Assembly (NCBI GenBank): GCA_028554645.1
Contig: JAQOOI010000074.1
Location: forward strand, 496,001 to 560,000
Direction: 5' to 3'
Origin: Omphalotus guepiniiformis
Taxonomy: Eukaryota > Basidiomycota > Agaricomycetes > Agaricales > Omphalotaceae
Length of the DNA: 64,000 nucleotides
The notes below the pieces were generated by a model. That model searched no databases and was not told the origin of the DNA. It saw only the letters and a program-made list of their open reading frames with translations. Position numbers and translations under genes: made by a program. Each line of letters opens with the position of its first letter. Within the stretch, counting starts at the first letter, position 1. This document shows positions 35,067-47,168 of this stretch, piece after piece.

Positions 35067-36557
35067 ATGGCTCCTTACACCATGAACTTTACGCTGAATA
35101 ACGGGACTGTGATGCCTTCTGTTGGAATGGGGTACGCGTTCGTCGTTATAAAACTCTTATCAAATCTCATCGACACCATTCTCTCCACTCAGATGTTGGA
35201 TGGGGGCTCCAGGCGGAGGTCAACGCGTTTACGATATGTGTCTGAAAGCTCTAAAGGTACGAGGATATGTTCTGCTCAAACTGGCATACTCAATAGAGTG
35301 GCATTAGAATGGCTACCGGCATTTCGACACGGTGAGGTTCATTAATATTCGAGATCGCCTGCATTGGATTTACTGGAGCAATATCTCTCCAATCCCTATA
35401 CTAGGCTGCAGGATATGGTAAGCTTTGCTTAATTCATGAGTATACTCCTAAATGCAAACGGAGATTACTAGGAAATGAGCAACAAGTCGGTCAAGCTATT
35501 CGAGACTCCGGAGTTCCTAGGAGCGAGATATATCTGACTACGAAGCTTTTGAATTCAACTTCCCTCATCTTTATCTCGAGTAAATCTCATCTAGTTTGCA
35601 GGAATTCTGATCATCATAGAGTCCGCGAAGCCTTTGAGGGCAGCCTCCGTAATCTCGACTGCGAATACGTCGACCTCTATCTTATACATTGGCCTCAAGC
35701 AGATCGACCACGTATGTGAATCACATTCGATTTTGGGATTAATCATGTATCTGCGTTAATCCAGTCAAAACCGATGGTCTCCCCGACACCCTAAGCCCGG
35801 ACGAGAAGCCGACTATCGTTGATACATGGAAAGACATGGAGAAACTTCTGGAATCTGGTGAGTTGAATTCGCGATCATTTAGGGACACTAGAAAACCTAC
35901 GTTTTGCGTCACAGGCAAAGTAAAATCAATAGGTGTATCAAACTTCTCTATCAAGACGCTCGAAATTCTTCTTCCTCACTGCACCGTTGTTCCCGTCACG
36001 AACCAAGTAGAGTTGCATCCGTGTCTTCCCCAGAACGAGTTGAAGGAGTTCTGTGACACGAAAGGCATCCTACTGACTGCTTATTCTCCTTTAGGTGATG
36101 CATAGAATCGTGTACTTGTGCGGAAATACTTACCAACATGAGCATCTTCCAGGACGCCCTGAAAGCAGTAGCCCTGTTAACCTGATCACTGAGCCGCAGG
36201 TGAAGGCGATTGCCGATAAATTGGGCATAGAAACTGGTCAAGTTCTTCTCAGCTGGGCTGTTCAGCGAGGTATTGCTGTCGTTCCGAAAACAGAGAACGA
36301 AAGCCGTATGATCAAAAACATATCGGTGAGAATCATTCATCCCGATATCCTTCTTTGACTTTATTGAATTCCATTTGCAGTTGATTGAACTCTCAAAAGA
36401 CGATATGCAAACACTGGATGGCATTCATCGCCAACCGGGAATGCACCGATCACTACTATCCTATCATAACTATACTCAGGACGGAACAGTTTTCGGCTGG
36501 ACATATGAGCAGATGGGATGGAACATGACCAAAGGGGGGATCGTAGTGTCTAGTTAG
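35067..36557 (+). CDS. Aldo-keto reductase
   Basis: NADPH-dependent carbonyl reductase of the AKR (TIM-barrel) superfamily, cytosolic. The catalytic tetrad is complete: Asp50 (HFDT), Tyr55 (AAGYGNE), Lys80 (LTTKL) and His in DLYLIHWPQ. Further family motifs: [39 protein letters not shown], and the cofactor region [17 protein letters not shown]. Multi-exon model from ATG 35067 to TAG 36557. Early exons join as [33 protein letters not shown]. Between LTTKL and NSDHHRV lies a 51-nt, in-frame segment (35551-35601) that sits where an intron would, ends in AG, but begins GA; if not spliced, the enzyme carries 17 extra residues. The gene directly follows the halogenases on the same strand and may act in the same pathway. 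Confidence 0.85.
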
Positions 36558-36753
36558 TTGACACATTGAAGGAAAGAGATCTTACAGTGTACTATCATGA
36601 AATTGTTCGGAAAGATTATGTCTACAAGTATGCTAAATACTTAGTGCAATAAGTAACCAATTCATAAGTAAACCAAAAGATAGTCATTAACAGTAGTCAT
36701 AATGGGTCGTATCAGCATTGGTGCCAGATAAAAAGTGTGTGGTTCGTTAGATA

Positions 36754-39700
36754 TCATGACCAAGGACCTTGGTCTGGGTGGACTTTGTTGTGGGTGTTGT
36801 CTCGTATCCTATCAGTATGTCGTGTATTCCGGGAACGGTTGTCGCTTATACGATATGCCGTTTCAGCAGTCAGCATACGAGGCGAGGGAAGTGTATCTTC
36901 AATGGGAGTATGTGCGAAATATTTGCTATTTCGAGGATCAGTATCAGCATATCTGGTTGCAGCGGCGGAGCCTGAGTAGGACGACTGGGCGATGTTACCG
37001 TTCATGGTCTGGCGGGAATACAAGGCACTAGAAATAGGACGGCTAGTACGATTGCTCTGATAGACGTTATCGGGAGGGGTAACTATCACTTGGTACCCTC
37101 TCGTGCCCTCAGGGGTCGATACGCGGCGATTTGCATGTTGCAGCTTATGTTCATGCTGAGGAATCTGAGCGAGAGGCTCTGACTGCCTTCGTTGGCGTGA
37201 TGGTCGGTTCCGCGAAGAATGAATTAGAGCAGAGGATCTCCGGAGCCGAGAAGGGGTAGGTGCTTGGTTTTCAGCCAAATGTGGGGAAGGTCTAAAGCGG
37301 GTGCTCTCAGAGTGCACGGAGGTTGGCGAAGCAACTCGATGAGAACTTCCTGATGAGCGCGGTACTGGACTAGTACGGTGCTCATGCGTGTCACTGAGAT
37401 TCATTTTGATTGGATCCGCCGAAGATGAAGCCTGAGAGTATATAGGTTCCTCCGGCTCTGCGGTAACAAGTGCTTGCGAATACAATGCACTTCTTTCGCC
37501 CGCCATTCCAATCTGATATCCATTCGCAACCGACTGTGGCGTTGACCTCTGGTGCAGTGGTAGGCTACTTATATGGGTATTGTCAGTTCCGTGTGCAGAC
37601 AGGTGTGCATCAGAAGACTTCGAAGGAAAGACGCGTCCAAAAAGGCTGTCGTCAGATCGAGAAGACGAAAAGTGTATCGGGGGCAGGAGCGACTGTGGTG
37701 GAGGACTCGCAGAAAGGGGGGCTGGAGCTCTGGCATCTTGAGAGGGAGACTCTGAATCGGGCTTTGGTCTAGAACGCCGAGATTGTCTTTGATGTCTTGG
37801 GGAATAAGCATTCTGACGTTCACTGAAGACAGACAAAGGAGAAAGCATATCATCTTCTGAGGCGACAGGAGAGTAGACTGCCTGCTGGTGCTTTTGGGTA
37901 GTCCTATAGGTTCTGATAAGGCTTGGAGGAGGAAGTTCGTCAAGTTCGTAGTAGTAATCCGAGAAGACTCTTAGATCGGTGCCAATGTCCCTTGAAGCAT
38001 CACGAGAATGCGATTTTGAGGGCCGCCCCGACTTCTGTCTACTGACTCTCGAGAAGAAACCTGGAGGCCTTTCTTCATCCTCCTCCGCCTCGGGACCACT
38101 TTGGGAAATGCGATCGTAAATAGATCGCCACCATGAGCGCTGTGGGCCATGCGTATATCCATAGCCTTCATCTACATTTACAACCGACTTGTCACGTCCT
38201 CGTCCAGGCACATCTAATGATCGCAATCAGTATTCACTATGCAGCGTCGTGGCCATGAACGTACGATATCCATAACCACGCCTCTCCAGCTCGCTTTCGA
38301 TCTGCGCTTCCAGACTGTCACTCTTCTCCCTGTAGATACCATGACCCAGCCACTGACGTGTGATGTTTTCTTCAACTACTTCAACTACTTCAACTTGCAC
38401 GGTCGGGAAAGTGACGTTTTCCTCTGATTTCTCACTAGGGCAACGGTCATGCGTGTTAGGTCCATCCATACGCGTTAACCTAGATCGTCCGAACGCATGC
38501 TCGTAATAGGCGGACCTTCTAGCAGCTATGTCAGAAGTCGGTTCCCGTCGTAGCATCTTGTCCCTTAGATAGACTACGCCGACCCAAAGTTCACGAAACG
38601 TTTCACGAAAATCCATGGCGTGCCCTAGAGCGCGCAAACGTGACATACGGATTGGAGGGGGCTCCTTTGAATTGTGTGTGCGTGGATGACGGTAGACCTT
38701 GTATGTGAAAGCTTTGAGGTGAAGGAAACCGAATAACCTGCAACGAATGAGGATACAGTTTCAATCGGGAAGACGGCCACACACATCATCTCAAAGGTCT
38801 CCAGTAAGGCACCAAAGCCGATGTTGATATCGTCCGCAGTCATGTAATTGGTCTGGGGTATGGACATTAGGCATACAATCGTCATTTTAGCATCGACCGC
38901 TTACGTCTTTGACAACTCCGAACATCGACAATACGGACAGGGCCGTAGCCTGCCAGAATGTCAAAAAGACTATTCATTCATTAGCACCAAAGATATGTTC
39001 AGCAACTTTATTGAGTCCTTACCAATAGCTTTGATTGCAAACAGCTTCAAGATAGGCTTACGTGGCGCTAAGTATTTAGCGACAGGAAAGTAGAGTTGAA
39101 GCAGGCAATACATCGCAACTGTAACCGAGGTGGAAACGATGACAGTTATCTACCACACAGAATTAGAATTGTGACAGAAAGTGAGGATGCTAGCCACTAC
39201 TCACATATACATGGCCCCATCCGAAACCCCAAGAATCTTCACAGTATAGACCCACGTAATCCAAGATAACCGCAATGAGTGTGGTTCTGCACAAGATATT
39301 TTCGTGAGCTTCGTTTAAACAAACAGATGTTATAGCGACTGACGTGGGCCGAACGACACAATACTGTAATACACCCCATTTCATCAATTGGAGGAAAAAA
39401 AGTCCATCCTATTGAAATGACTGCATTAGTCAAAACATCGAGTAATGTGATGCGGACTCACGCTGGGCTTCCATTTGATGAAACCGAGAGGAAACATCCA
39501 CCTTTTAGGCTGCTCTCCGTTTCTGAGGGCAACTGCATCGGCCTCTCTGGACAAACCAGCTTTAAGAAGAATTTTCCTCTGCTCGTCTGGGTCGTGCGAG
39601 AGGTAGTTGAGAAGGAGATAAAAGAAGGATGTCAACACGGTGGATTCGTATCCGTCTCTTAAGAGAAGCAGAGGGGTGGAATGATTCTGAAATAGGTTAC

Positions 39701-40237
39701 ATTAGTTTAAGCTTGATATCATTTTAAGTGTGCAACTTACCCAGAAAAAAAACGAGGCAAGACTGATCACAGCATATATCGGGACCATAAACAAGATGCG
39801 AACGATATCTTAATTAGAAGTTCATAGGCGTTACGGGTGTTCAAGAAATACAGCTGACTCATTCCTTACAGCGTTGTTCGTGTTTCTAAAAAGGGCAGTC
39901 AGTATTGAAACGAGTTGCGAGGAGGAGAGAGAGCTCATACGTCTGTGTACCACTTGAGATGTTTATTGACAAGCCAGAATGAAGTGATTATAGCGACAAC
40001 GGTGAAAAAGGAGGCGACTATCCACCCAACCTATAGACAACGGTGAAGTAGCTTGCATCGACAACCCCAGATATACGTACATGATGCGCTTGATTTATGG
40101 TCAGACTAGAACGTACATGAACTTATGAATGGAGAAATCATACCTTGAAATACTAGATTGCCGTTTTGGAACAGCGATGGTCCATCTGGTGCCACCTTCT
40201 TGAAGCATCTTTCTTCCGAGATGACTACCTCCGACAT
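36754..40237 (-). CDS. Ost-alpha/TMEM184 family seven-span membrane protein
   Basis: Member of the organic solute transporter alpha/TMEM184 (DUF300) family; in fungi its role is not well defined, possibly vacuolar or endosomal. Starts at ATG 40237 (MSEVVISEERCFKK). Exon 1 (40237-40144) joins an 8-nt exon (40088-40081) to give FQAHHVGWIVASFFTVV, the family's first membrane span and signature. Later pieces: HLKWYTD, YIVRILFMVPIYAVISLASF, VLTSFFYLLLNYLSHDPDEQ, DDINIGFGALLETFEMM, then the conserved cytoplasmic start AMDFRETFRELWVG. The C-terminal 550 residues are Ser/Arg-rich and disordered (exon 38178-36754, joined as GYGYHVPGRGRD). Stop TGA at 36754. Not every exon border in 38.6-40.0 kb was resolved base by base. 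Confidence 0.85.
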
Positions 40238-41112
40238 GATGCGTACAAGCTTGTAGGGAACTCGAACGAACGGACAGCGAAAGAGTATACGAAGAATATT
40301 CCGAGAGAGATTGATTGTCGTTTCAATTCATGAGATGATCGTTAAGAAGTCGTCAAAGTAGTTCTCCGAGGGTAATTTGGTTTGTGAGCCAGGGCGTAGG
40401 CCTAAGAAGTAGTTGAAGACAGGTCAGTGTTGACACAGACGGTGACCCGACTTGTACCCGCTCTGGCTCGATGAGGGCAAGAGAATTAACACTGAGAGTG
40501 AGAACGCCTCAACGGACCCCCGATCCGGGTTGCCGCCTAGTTGCCGAACTCGACTATTGCACAAGCACTGGGTTTGCATTGCGTTTGCAGCAAAGATGAA
40601 TCTATGCATGCTCCAGCATGGATGTCCACTTATGATAAAGATCTTGACCTACTGAGCGTCTTGACTAGGAACGATGGGAAATGTAGTCTAGGTTTGTCCA
40701 TTCGTTGGCTCTCTGCACATGCACACTTTTTACGATAAGGATAGCAAGGCCTCTATAATTTTTCGGGCTGAGAGTCACCTATGTTCAAGTATTTCCGCCA
40801 GTAGGTGCGATTGTGTTCATTTCTCGTTGACTAGCGTTGACGCGTTGATGTTCAGTCCTGCCCATCTATTCTTCAAGTGTAATCGGAAACTCGAAGTACG
40901 AGCCTCGAACGAATTTCTAATGAATATGACACCCCCCTCCATATGGATTTCCTCGAACTTCTACTTCTGAAAACACCCGTTACTCCGTCAGGTGATGTCA
41001 GCTTCCAGCCTTCGTACTACTTCGAACCAGGAGCGCATGATGATTATTCTAAAATAATCTGTTCCTGCGGTATATAACTGGGTGCAGTGGATGACAGTCC
41101 TAAGTGTACACC
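40238..41112. other. Divergent intergenic region, no feature recognised
   Basis: Lies between the promoters of the Ost-alpha-like gene and the carboxypeptidase. TATATAAC at 41070-41077, about 40 bp ahead of ATG 41113, is the probable TATA box of the latter. Confidence 0.45.
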
Positions 41113-43711
41113 ATGAAAGGCGTAGCTTTCTTATCTGCTTGCGTCTCTCTGCTCTTTCCTGGTGTCTTCGGTGTCGGAGGCGCGATTCAGGGCATGGAAG
41201 ATGCTATGGATATCCAACGTGAACAGATCAACCGTTTGCGCGAATTTCTTGGGCCTGCTATGGACACCTCGTCGTTGGCAAAAAGACAGGCCCCCCCAGC
41301 AACTATCAACTTTACCAACCCTGCTGCGCGGAAATTTTTCGTTGATGGTACCACTATTCCCGATGGTAAGCATCTGTGTTCTCTTGTTAAGCGGACTTTG
41401 TTAACGTCGCTTTTGTGTAGTCGAGTTTGACGCTGGCGAGTCTTTTGACCATTACAGTTGTACTGCTATTTTATTCCAGTGTATTTCCAGGACCTTCATG
41501 GAGTGGCCTGATGCCTATATCTGGTGACCCTGATGAAACTCGCAAATTGTTTTTCTGGTATTTAGATCTATACTAGCGTTTGTGCGGCGGGCTTACATCG
41601 AGATCTGCAACAGGTTCTGGCCGACAAGCAACGCTTCGAATGCCGACAAGCTTCTCTTCTGGACAAATGGTACAAGTGTTGCCTTCGAATCCGTGGTCTA
41701 CATTTACGTTCTTGGTTTTAGGTGGACCAGGCTGTTCTTCTTTAGAGGGATTTTTGCAAGAGAATGGTCCAATCTGTAAGTACGATGATCTTCATCTGAA
41801 AATGTTTTCTCACCCGTATTCAGCTTGGTCCTGGGGTCAATCAGCACCTACACCGTAATGGCAAACCTTTTCCGTAATGTGCTTCACTCATACATTAATG
41901 ATCCAGAAATCCTTTCTCGTGGACCAATCTTTCGAACGTTGTATGGGTCGAACAACCCGTCGGAGTATGTTTTCCGTTCCAGGGTCCATCGCTCATCTTT
42001 GAATAAGTCTCCTTTTAGACCGGGTTCAGCCAGGGCACTCCAAACATTACTAATGATGATGAGCTCGCTGCCGAGGTTGCAGGCTTCTTGGGTCAATTTC
42101 TTGAAGTCTTTTCGGAGTTGAAAGGAAAAGACTTCTACTTGTCTGGTGAAAGTGTAAGATAAACTTCACTCATACTGCTGTTTATTGATATTGACTCTTC
42201 CATCTTCCCCACAGTATGCTGGATTTTGTATGGAAATGAACTCGAGTGGCGAAAATTCGTCTAACAGCTTTTACAGATGTTCCCTATATTGCGAATTTTC
42301 TTTATGAGAATCCTGGACTAGTCGACCTGAATCTCAAGGGTGTTTGGGTCTCTGATCCATCCCTCTCCTATGGCGTGGTTCAACAAGACATTCCAGCACT
42401 CCGCTTCGCACAGGTGGGTAAAACAAGCTAATCTGTAACACTCTTTCTAGTCTGATTCAGCTTGTAACAGACAAACAAGAATCTCTTTCCATTCACTACC
42501 GAACAGTGGGAATCATTCCAAAATATATCTGACACTTGTGGATATACCGACTATCTTGATCAATTTGTAACGTACCCCCCTGCTGGACAACTTCCTTTCC
42601 CTGCTGGGGTTGTCAATGGCACGTTCGGAACGCTTGAACCTGGCTGTCGCTTACACAGCCCTATCCAAGAAGCCGTCGGACTGTAAGATTCGATTCGGAA
42701 AGTCAATTGGATACTGACCGAGTCTTTGTAATGCAGTATAAATCCTGTATTTGATATATACAGGTACGCTGGGACTCCTGTTATTCATTAAAACTCCTCA
42801 ATGGCATTGCCTACAGAGTATCAGACACATTCCCCAATCTATGTAAACTCATCCTTAATCTTCTACTTCTTAGTGTTGACCCTCGCTCTCAGGGAGCGTC
42901 CTTGGTTTCCCTCGATCAACTCAAGAATTTATCTACTTCAATCGGTATGCCTTAATACTCTCATTTACGAATGTCACTAAATATTCGTCTAGGACTGACG
43001 TAAACCCTTCCAAGTTTATTCCTCTTACTTACTCATTGTAACGACAGGTTCAAGATGCCATCCATGCTCCTCACATTGTCTGGGAGTCTTGCGCCGAAAA
43101 TTCTGTCTATGTCAACGATCAAGGTGCACCTGGACGCGACCAATCAATACCATCCATGCTCAGCGTTTTCCCGAACGTTATTGAGAAGTCGGAGAGAGCT
43201 GTAGTTGTTCATGGTCTTGCGGTATGATACCTTGCTTCTGCAGAGTACAAACGTGGCTGATATTTCTACAGGATTTCATCCTTATTGCTGAAGGAACTCG
43301 TATTGCAATTCAGTGGGTTCAATGAATTAACGCCTACGTTGAAATAACTCAGTTGTCCACCTTGTAGAAACATGACATGGAATGGCCTGCAAGGTTTCCA
43401 GACTCCAATACAAAACGAGTCCTTCACCGTTAACAATGTCGGCGTTTTCGGTAATGAACATACGGAACGTGGCCTCACATGTACGCACCTTTCATTTCAA
43501 GTCTATGATACCCCCACACAGCAGTTGACTGTTTGAATTTCGTTCTAGTTGTCGAGTTTTATTATAGCGGACATATGACACCCCGTGCGTTCATCTTGAT
43601 GGTATTCTCCGAGTAAGTCGTTTCTGATCGGCATATCTAGAGTTTGTTCCATGGGCTGCATTCTCGACCATGTCTTTCCTGTTGGGCCTCCAGGACTCAC
43701 CATCGTCCTGA
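41113..43711 (+). CDS. Secreted serine carboxypeptidase (family S10)
   Basis: Extracellular or vacuolar enzyme that removes C-terminal residues from peptides. Many small exons, readable as one intact protein from ATG 41113 to TGA 43711. A signal peptide covers about residues 1-20 (MKGVAFLSACVSLLFPGVFG), followed by a propeptide-like part ending near KR. S10 landmarks in order: FDAGPSWSGLMPISGDP, LLFWTNGGPGCSSLEG, NPFSWTNLSNVVWVEQPVGTG, the nucleophile motif GESYAGFYVPYIANF, LWSVLGFPRSTQEF, VQDAIHAPHIVWESC, catalytic Asp in VVVHGLADF, and catalytic His in YYSGHM. Intron 41436-41490 starts with GCGAGT (GC-AG); a nearby GT model gives a wrong sequence. Intron 42853-42902 uses the second of two AG sites. 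Likely role is nutrient peptide degradation. Confidence 0.9.
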
Positions 43712-44234
43712 GGTTCGAAAACCAAAGTATTTTCGGCGAATCGAGAAATCGGTAGAGAGAGTTTGTATTTAGGAGTGAAGGAGTGCTTGTTCAATAAAGA
43801 CGTTGGTGTACTGGCTTCTTCTGAGTTTTGATGACGCGAGAGTTTGAGGGAGTTGGAAACATGGTAGCATTGGCTGACTACGTCACAGCAGAGATCTATG
43901 CAGTAGTCCAGACTCCAGGTGCAAAGCGCCTAAACTCGCCTTGATATTCTGCTTCAACACTGTAATTGGCCAGCATTTCGTGAATAAGGCAAGGAGGACA
44001 GAATCTTAGTATTGTTGTCCAACGCTTCATAGTATGTCCGTGAGTGTAGCATGATTGATGATAGCAACCCCCGGCATGGGCTCCATTGGTCGAACGGAAG
44101 CCTGTGAAGAAGGTCACGAAGAAACAGACATTATGATCCGTCTTAGGCCTGGTGGACCAAGCCCTTACATCATTATATATGAGTAACTACATACACTACT
44201 ATTGACACCTTTCACTTCAACAAGCCCAAGATCT
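43712..44234. other. Convergent intergenic region, no feature recognised
   Basis: Lies between the 3' ends of the carboxypeptidase and the 153-aa orphan gene. No ORF with support. Confidence 0.5.
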
Positions 44235-44852
44235 TCAAACAGTCATCCTTCTCCATCTGAGGTCATAATGGGGCGGAAGGTTGTCTGATATTTTATATGC
44301 ATCCTTTGCCGCAGCAATCAGCTCAGGCCTCGTAATCGAAGCCATGTACTCGACGTCCAAGTTGACGCCGAGGACGATGAGGAGGTACGGATCGACGATC
44401 GTTATACGAGGCAGGAACTCGGTCCTGCTTTCTCCATCAGAACTGGTACAGTTCCATTCGTAGCACGCACCCAAAATGTTCCGCGTACTTTTCCTTCCAA
44501 CGTGGAAATGCGACTTTATTCCGAATATTCCCAAGAAAACAATTATATTTGCCGTCAACCTCGTCCGAGTCAATGACTAGTTTCCAGCACAACATGTAGG
44601 TGGGGGTCCTACGGCCGTTTACGATGGAGTCTGCGGGAGGCGGACGTTCCGTCGGTGCGTAGAGCAATGGGAAGCCATTTCTGTGTAGGTATCACTATCG
44701 TTGGGGTGCGAGAGCCACAAAGAACGACTTGCACGAGTTCACCCGCTTGAAACTTTCTGTTGCTATTATACAGCTCGTTATTATGTTGAGCAGAGATGTT
44801 TCTATCATGAATTGACTTACAGGTATTCTCTGAGCCTCTGTGCTTCTGACAT
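44235..44852 (-). CDS. Orphan protein, 153 aa, unknown function
   Basis: Four short exons (44852-44821, 44756-44623, 44576-44471, 44424-44235) join with matching phases to a complete 153-codon frame, from ATG to TGA. Introns are 46-64 bp with GTAAGT, GTAAAC and GTGCGT donors. The protein starts MSEAQRLREYLKFQAGELVQ, has a hydrophobic core region VVLCGSRTPTIVIP, a charged middle (LIDSDEVDGKYNCFLGN, FPRWKEKYAEHFG), and a conserved-looking end (ITIVDPYLLIVLGVNLDVEY, RPELIAAAKDAYKISDNL). No signal peptide. I recognise no family. That four independent splices restore one frame argues that it is real, but I have no homology evidence. Confidence 0.5.
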
Positions 44853-45140
44853 GGTTAACGAAGTGTCGTCTTTCAATTTCACGTGGTCTTGAGAGTACCC
44901 ACACCGGCCCGATTGAAAGGTCGAACGGCCTTATTTTTTGTCAGAAACTTTCAAGCATCCACTACATACACCGAAAGAGAATCCGTCGCCAGAACTTCGA
45001 ACTTGTGACCACTCTCATGTGGTCTTTTACGGCGCTATGTTATACTGCTCAAGAACACAAGACGCCCAAATAATTCATCCATAAATTGTACCAAAATTCG
45101 ATCATGAAATTCGATTCGTCAAGATCTCCCTCAGGACACC

Positions 45141-47168
45141 ATGAATGTCGTGCTGTTGTCTACCTTACTTCTACTGGCTTGGATCTTTGGTCTCGCCAAC
45201 GCGTCGCGTAAACCAAGGGTGTTCGTTTTGACAGGCAAGTAAAAACCTACTTGCAGTCCTCGTGTTTCTGATTATGCGCAATAGACATTGCTAACGAACC
45301 GTGTGTTGCATTCGTTTGCACTCTTAACACTTTATTGACTTTCCTCTGTGCTCCTAGTGACGATGCAATGTCTCTCACTCGCTTTCTCCTGTACTCAAAT
45401 CAGTTCGATATTTTGGGAATATGTGCTACAACTTCGATTTGGCTTCAAAACGAGACTCATATAGAACAAATTCAGTCACATATTACAGCTTATGCGGACA
45501 TATATGACAACTTGAGCGCACATCAACCAGGTTCTGAAGGTCAATTGCTTCCATCATTATCGAAGCAAAATGACCAAGGATCAAGACTTGACTCGCAGGT
45601 CCTTGGCCCACTGCCGATGAGCTCTTCTCCAAGACGTTCAGCGGTCCGCCTCTGTATGGACTCAATGGTGTCGGCGAAGGTCATTCGACCAACGGAAGCC
45701 GGGCTTTGAGAGAGGCGATTGAAGGCAGCGAAGATACGACTTGGGTCACCATTTGGGGTGGGGCTAACGTACTCGCTCAAGCTGTCTGGGAGGTAATGCA
45801 TTCATGGACTGTTCATTTACACCAACTGAATTTGCCTTTTAGTATGAACAACGTCATACACAAGAAGAGATCGCCCATTTCACTTCCAAGCTCAAAGTAT
45901 ATAGCATTTCTGATCAGGACAACGGTGCCGTGGCTTTTCTTCTCTGAGAAATGTTTCCCCTGATTGTTTTACAGCTGGCCCTTGGTTACGTTTGCACCAT
46001 CCTCAAATATTCTGGATAGTCTCCATACATGCTTTGAATGTGTGAGTAATCATTATTACTTAGACCCGGACTTTCATGGCCTGACACATATATCTTCAGC
46101 TATAATGATGCTACTTGGACGGGTATTTCAGGTGAAGTTCTCTATGCATTTGATCAGGTATGTCTCAATCCGGATGTCAGACTAGGGTCTCAGATTTATG
46201 GCATGGTATAGGGAGGCCCTGACACCAGCCTTGTCACGAACGAATGGCTACAAATCAATATTCGGGATGTTAGTTCCTTTGGCACCACGTACCCGGACTT
46301 TGAATACATCATGGAAGGTTCGTGAACCACCGGTGCTGCATGCTATGAGTTAAGTTGATCGTAGCGTAGGTGATACCCCGTCATTCCTGTATCTAATTCA
46401 GAATGGCCTCAGCGTCCCAGATCAGCCCTACTGGGGAAGGTAATACTTTGCAGTTTATATATCTGGTAGACTTCACTGACCATATCCAGCTGGGGTGGTC
46501 GATACGGACGCGTTTCTACACTCGATAACCTGTATGTGAACACAGACGACACAGGTAGCGTCTCTCCTTTGTGTTAGCGATTTAAATAGGACTTAATCTG
46601 CCGAATGACAGTTCTTGTAAATAACAGTGCCACCTTCATTTCTGCACACGCCACTGTCTGGCGCTGGCGTAATGCATATCAATGGGATTTCTCTGGCCGT
46701 ATGCGCTGGACTTCTACATCCAATTTCTCGGAGGTCAACCACAATCCAGTCGTCGTCCTGAATGACTCCAGCATCGCATCTGATGCATTATATCTCAACG
46801 TCTCTGCGGGAGAGACCATCATCTTGGATGCGAGCGCATCTTATGACCCCGATATCGAACAAAAGACCGTGACCCCCGATGAAGACGAGATTTCCAGCAA
46901 AGGGTTCTCCAGTTTCAGGTTTTGGCAATACGTCGATGCGTCTGCGCCACAAAGAGATCTTACTTCCGCACCATCAGTCAATATCACGCAAAATGGCTTG
47001 ACGGCTACCATCAAGCTACCTTCTGCAGGCGAGATTCCCGCAGAGTGGTTAGCGGGTCTGGGAGCAAATGGAGACGATAGAACTGTGCATGTCATCGTTG
47101 AAGCTTGGGACAATGGCACACCGAGCATGGTAGGGTACAAACGGGTTGTATTAAATTTACAGATATGA
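45141..47168 (+). CDS. Secreted DUF1593 (Sde182-type, nucleoside-hydrolase-like) protein
   Basis: Secreted protein with the Sde182 nucleoside-hydrolase-like fold, a family often called cellulose-binding in annotations; enzymatic activity is not established. Signal peptide about residues 1-21 (MNVVLLSTLLLLAWIFGLANA). The N-terminal domain opens with RVFVLTDIANEPDDAMSLTR, an Asp-rich motif like the calcium site of nucleoside hydrolases, then GICATTSIW, HSTNGSRAL and TIWGGANVLAQAVWE. Later parts: YNDATWTGISGE, GPDTSLVTNEWLQINIR, and a C-terminal domain with YWGSWGGRYGR, WDFSGRMRWT and DASASYDPD. Intron 45235-45284 starts with GCAAGT (GC-AG); splicing there restores TDIANEP. Stop TGA at 47168. 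It may act on plant or fungal wall material, an inference from family naming only. Confidence 0.85.

Noticed and set aside
38369..38395. Tandem TTCAACTAC repeats
   Set aside because: They code the VEVVEVVEEN stretch of the Ost-alpha-like protein; a small in-frame coding repeat only.
41421..41510. Carboxypeptidase seemed broken near its N-terminal domain
   Set aside because: A GC-AG intron (41436-41490) gives the expected FDAGPSWSG sequence; the alternative GT intron would be only about 34 bp.
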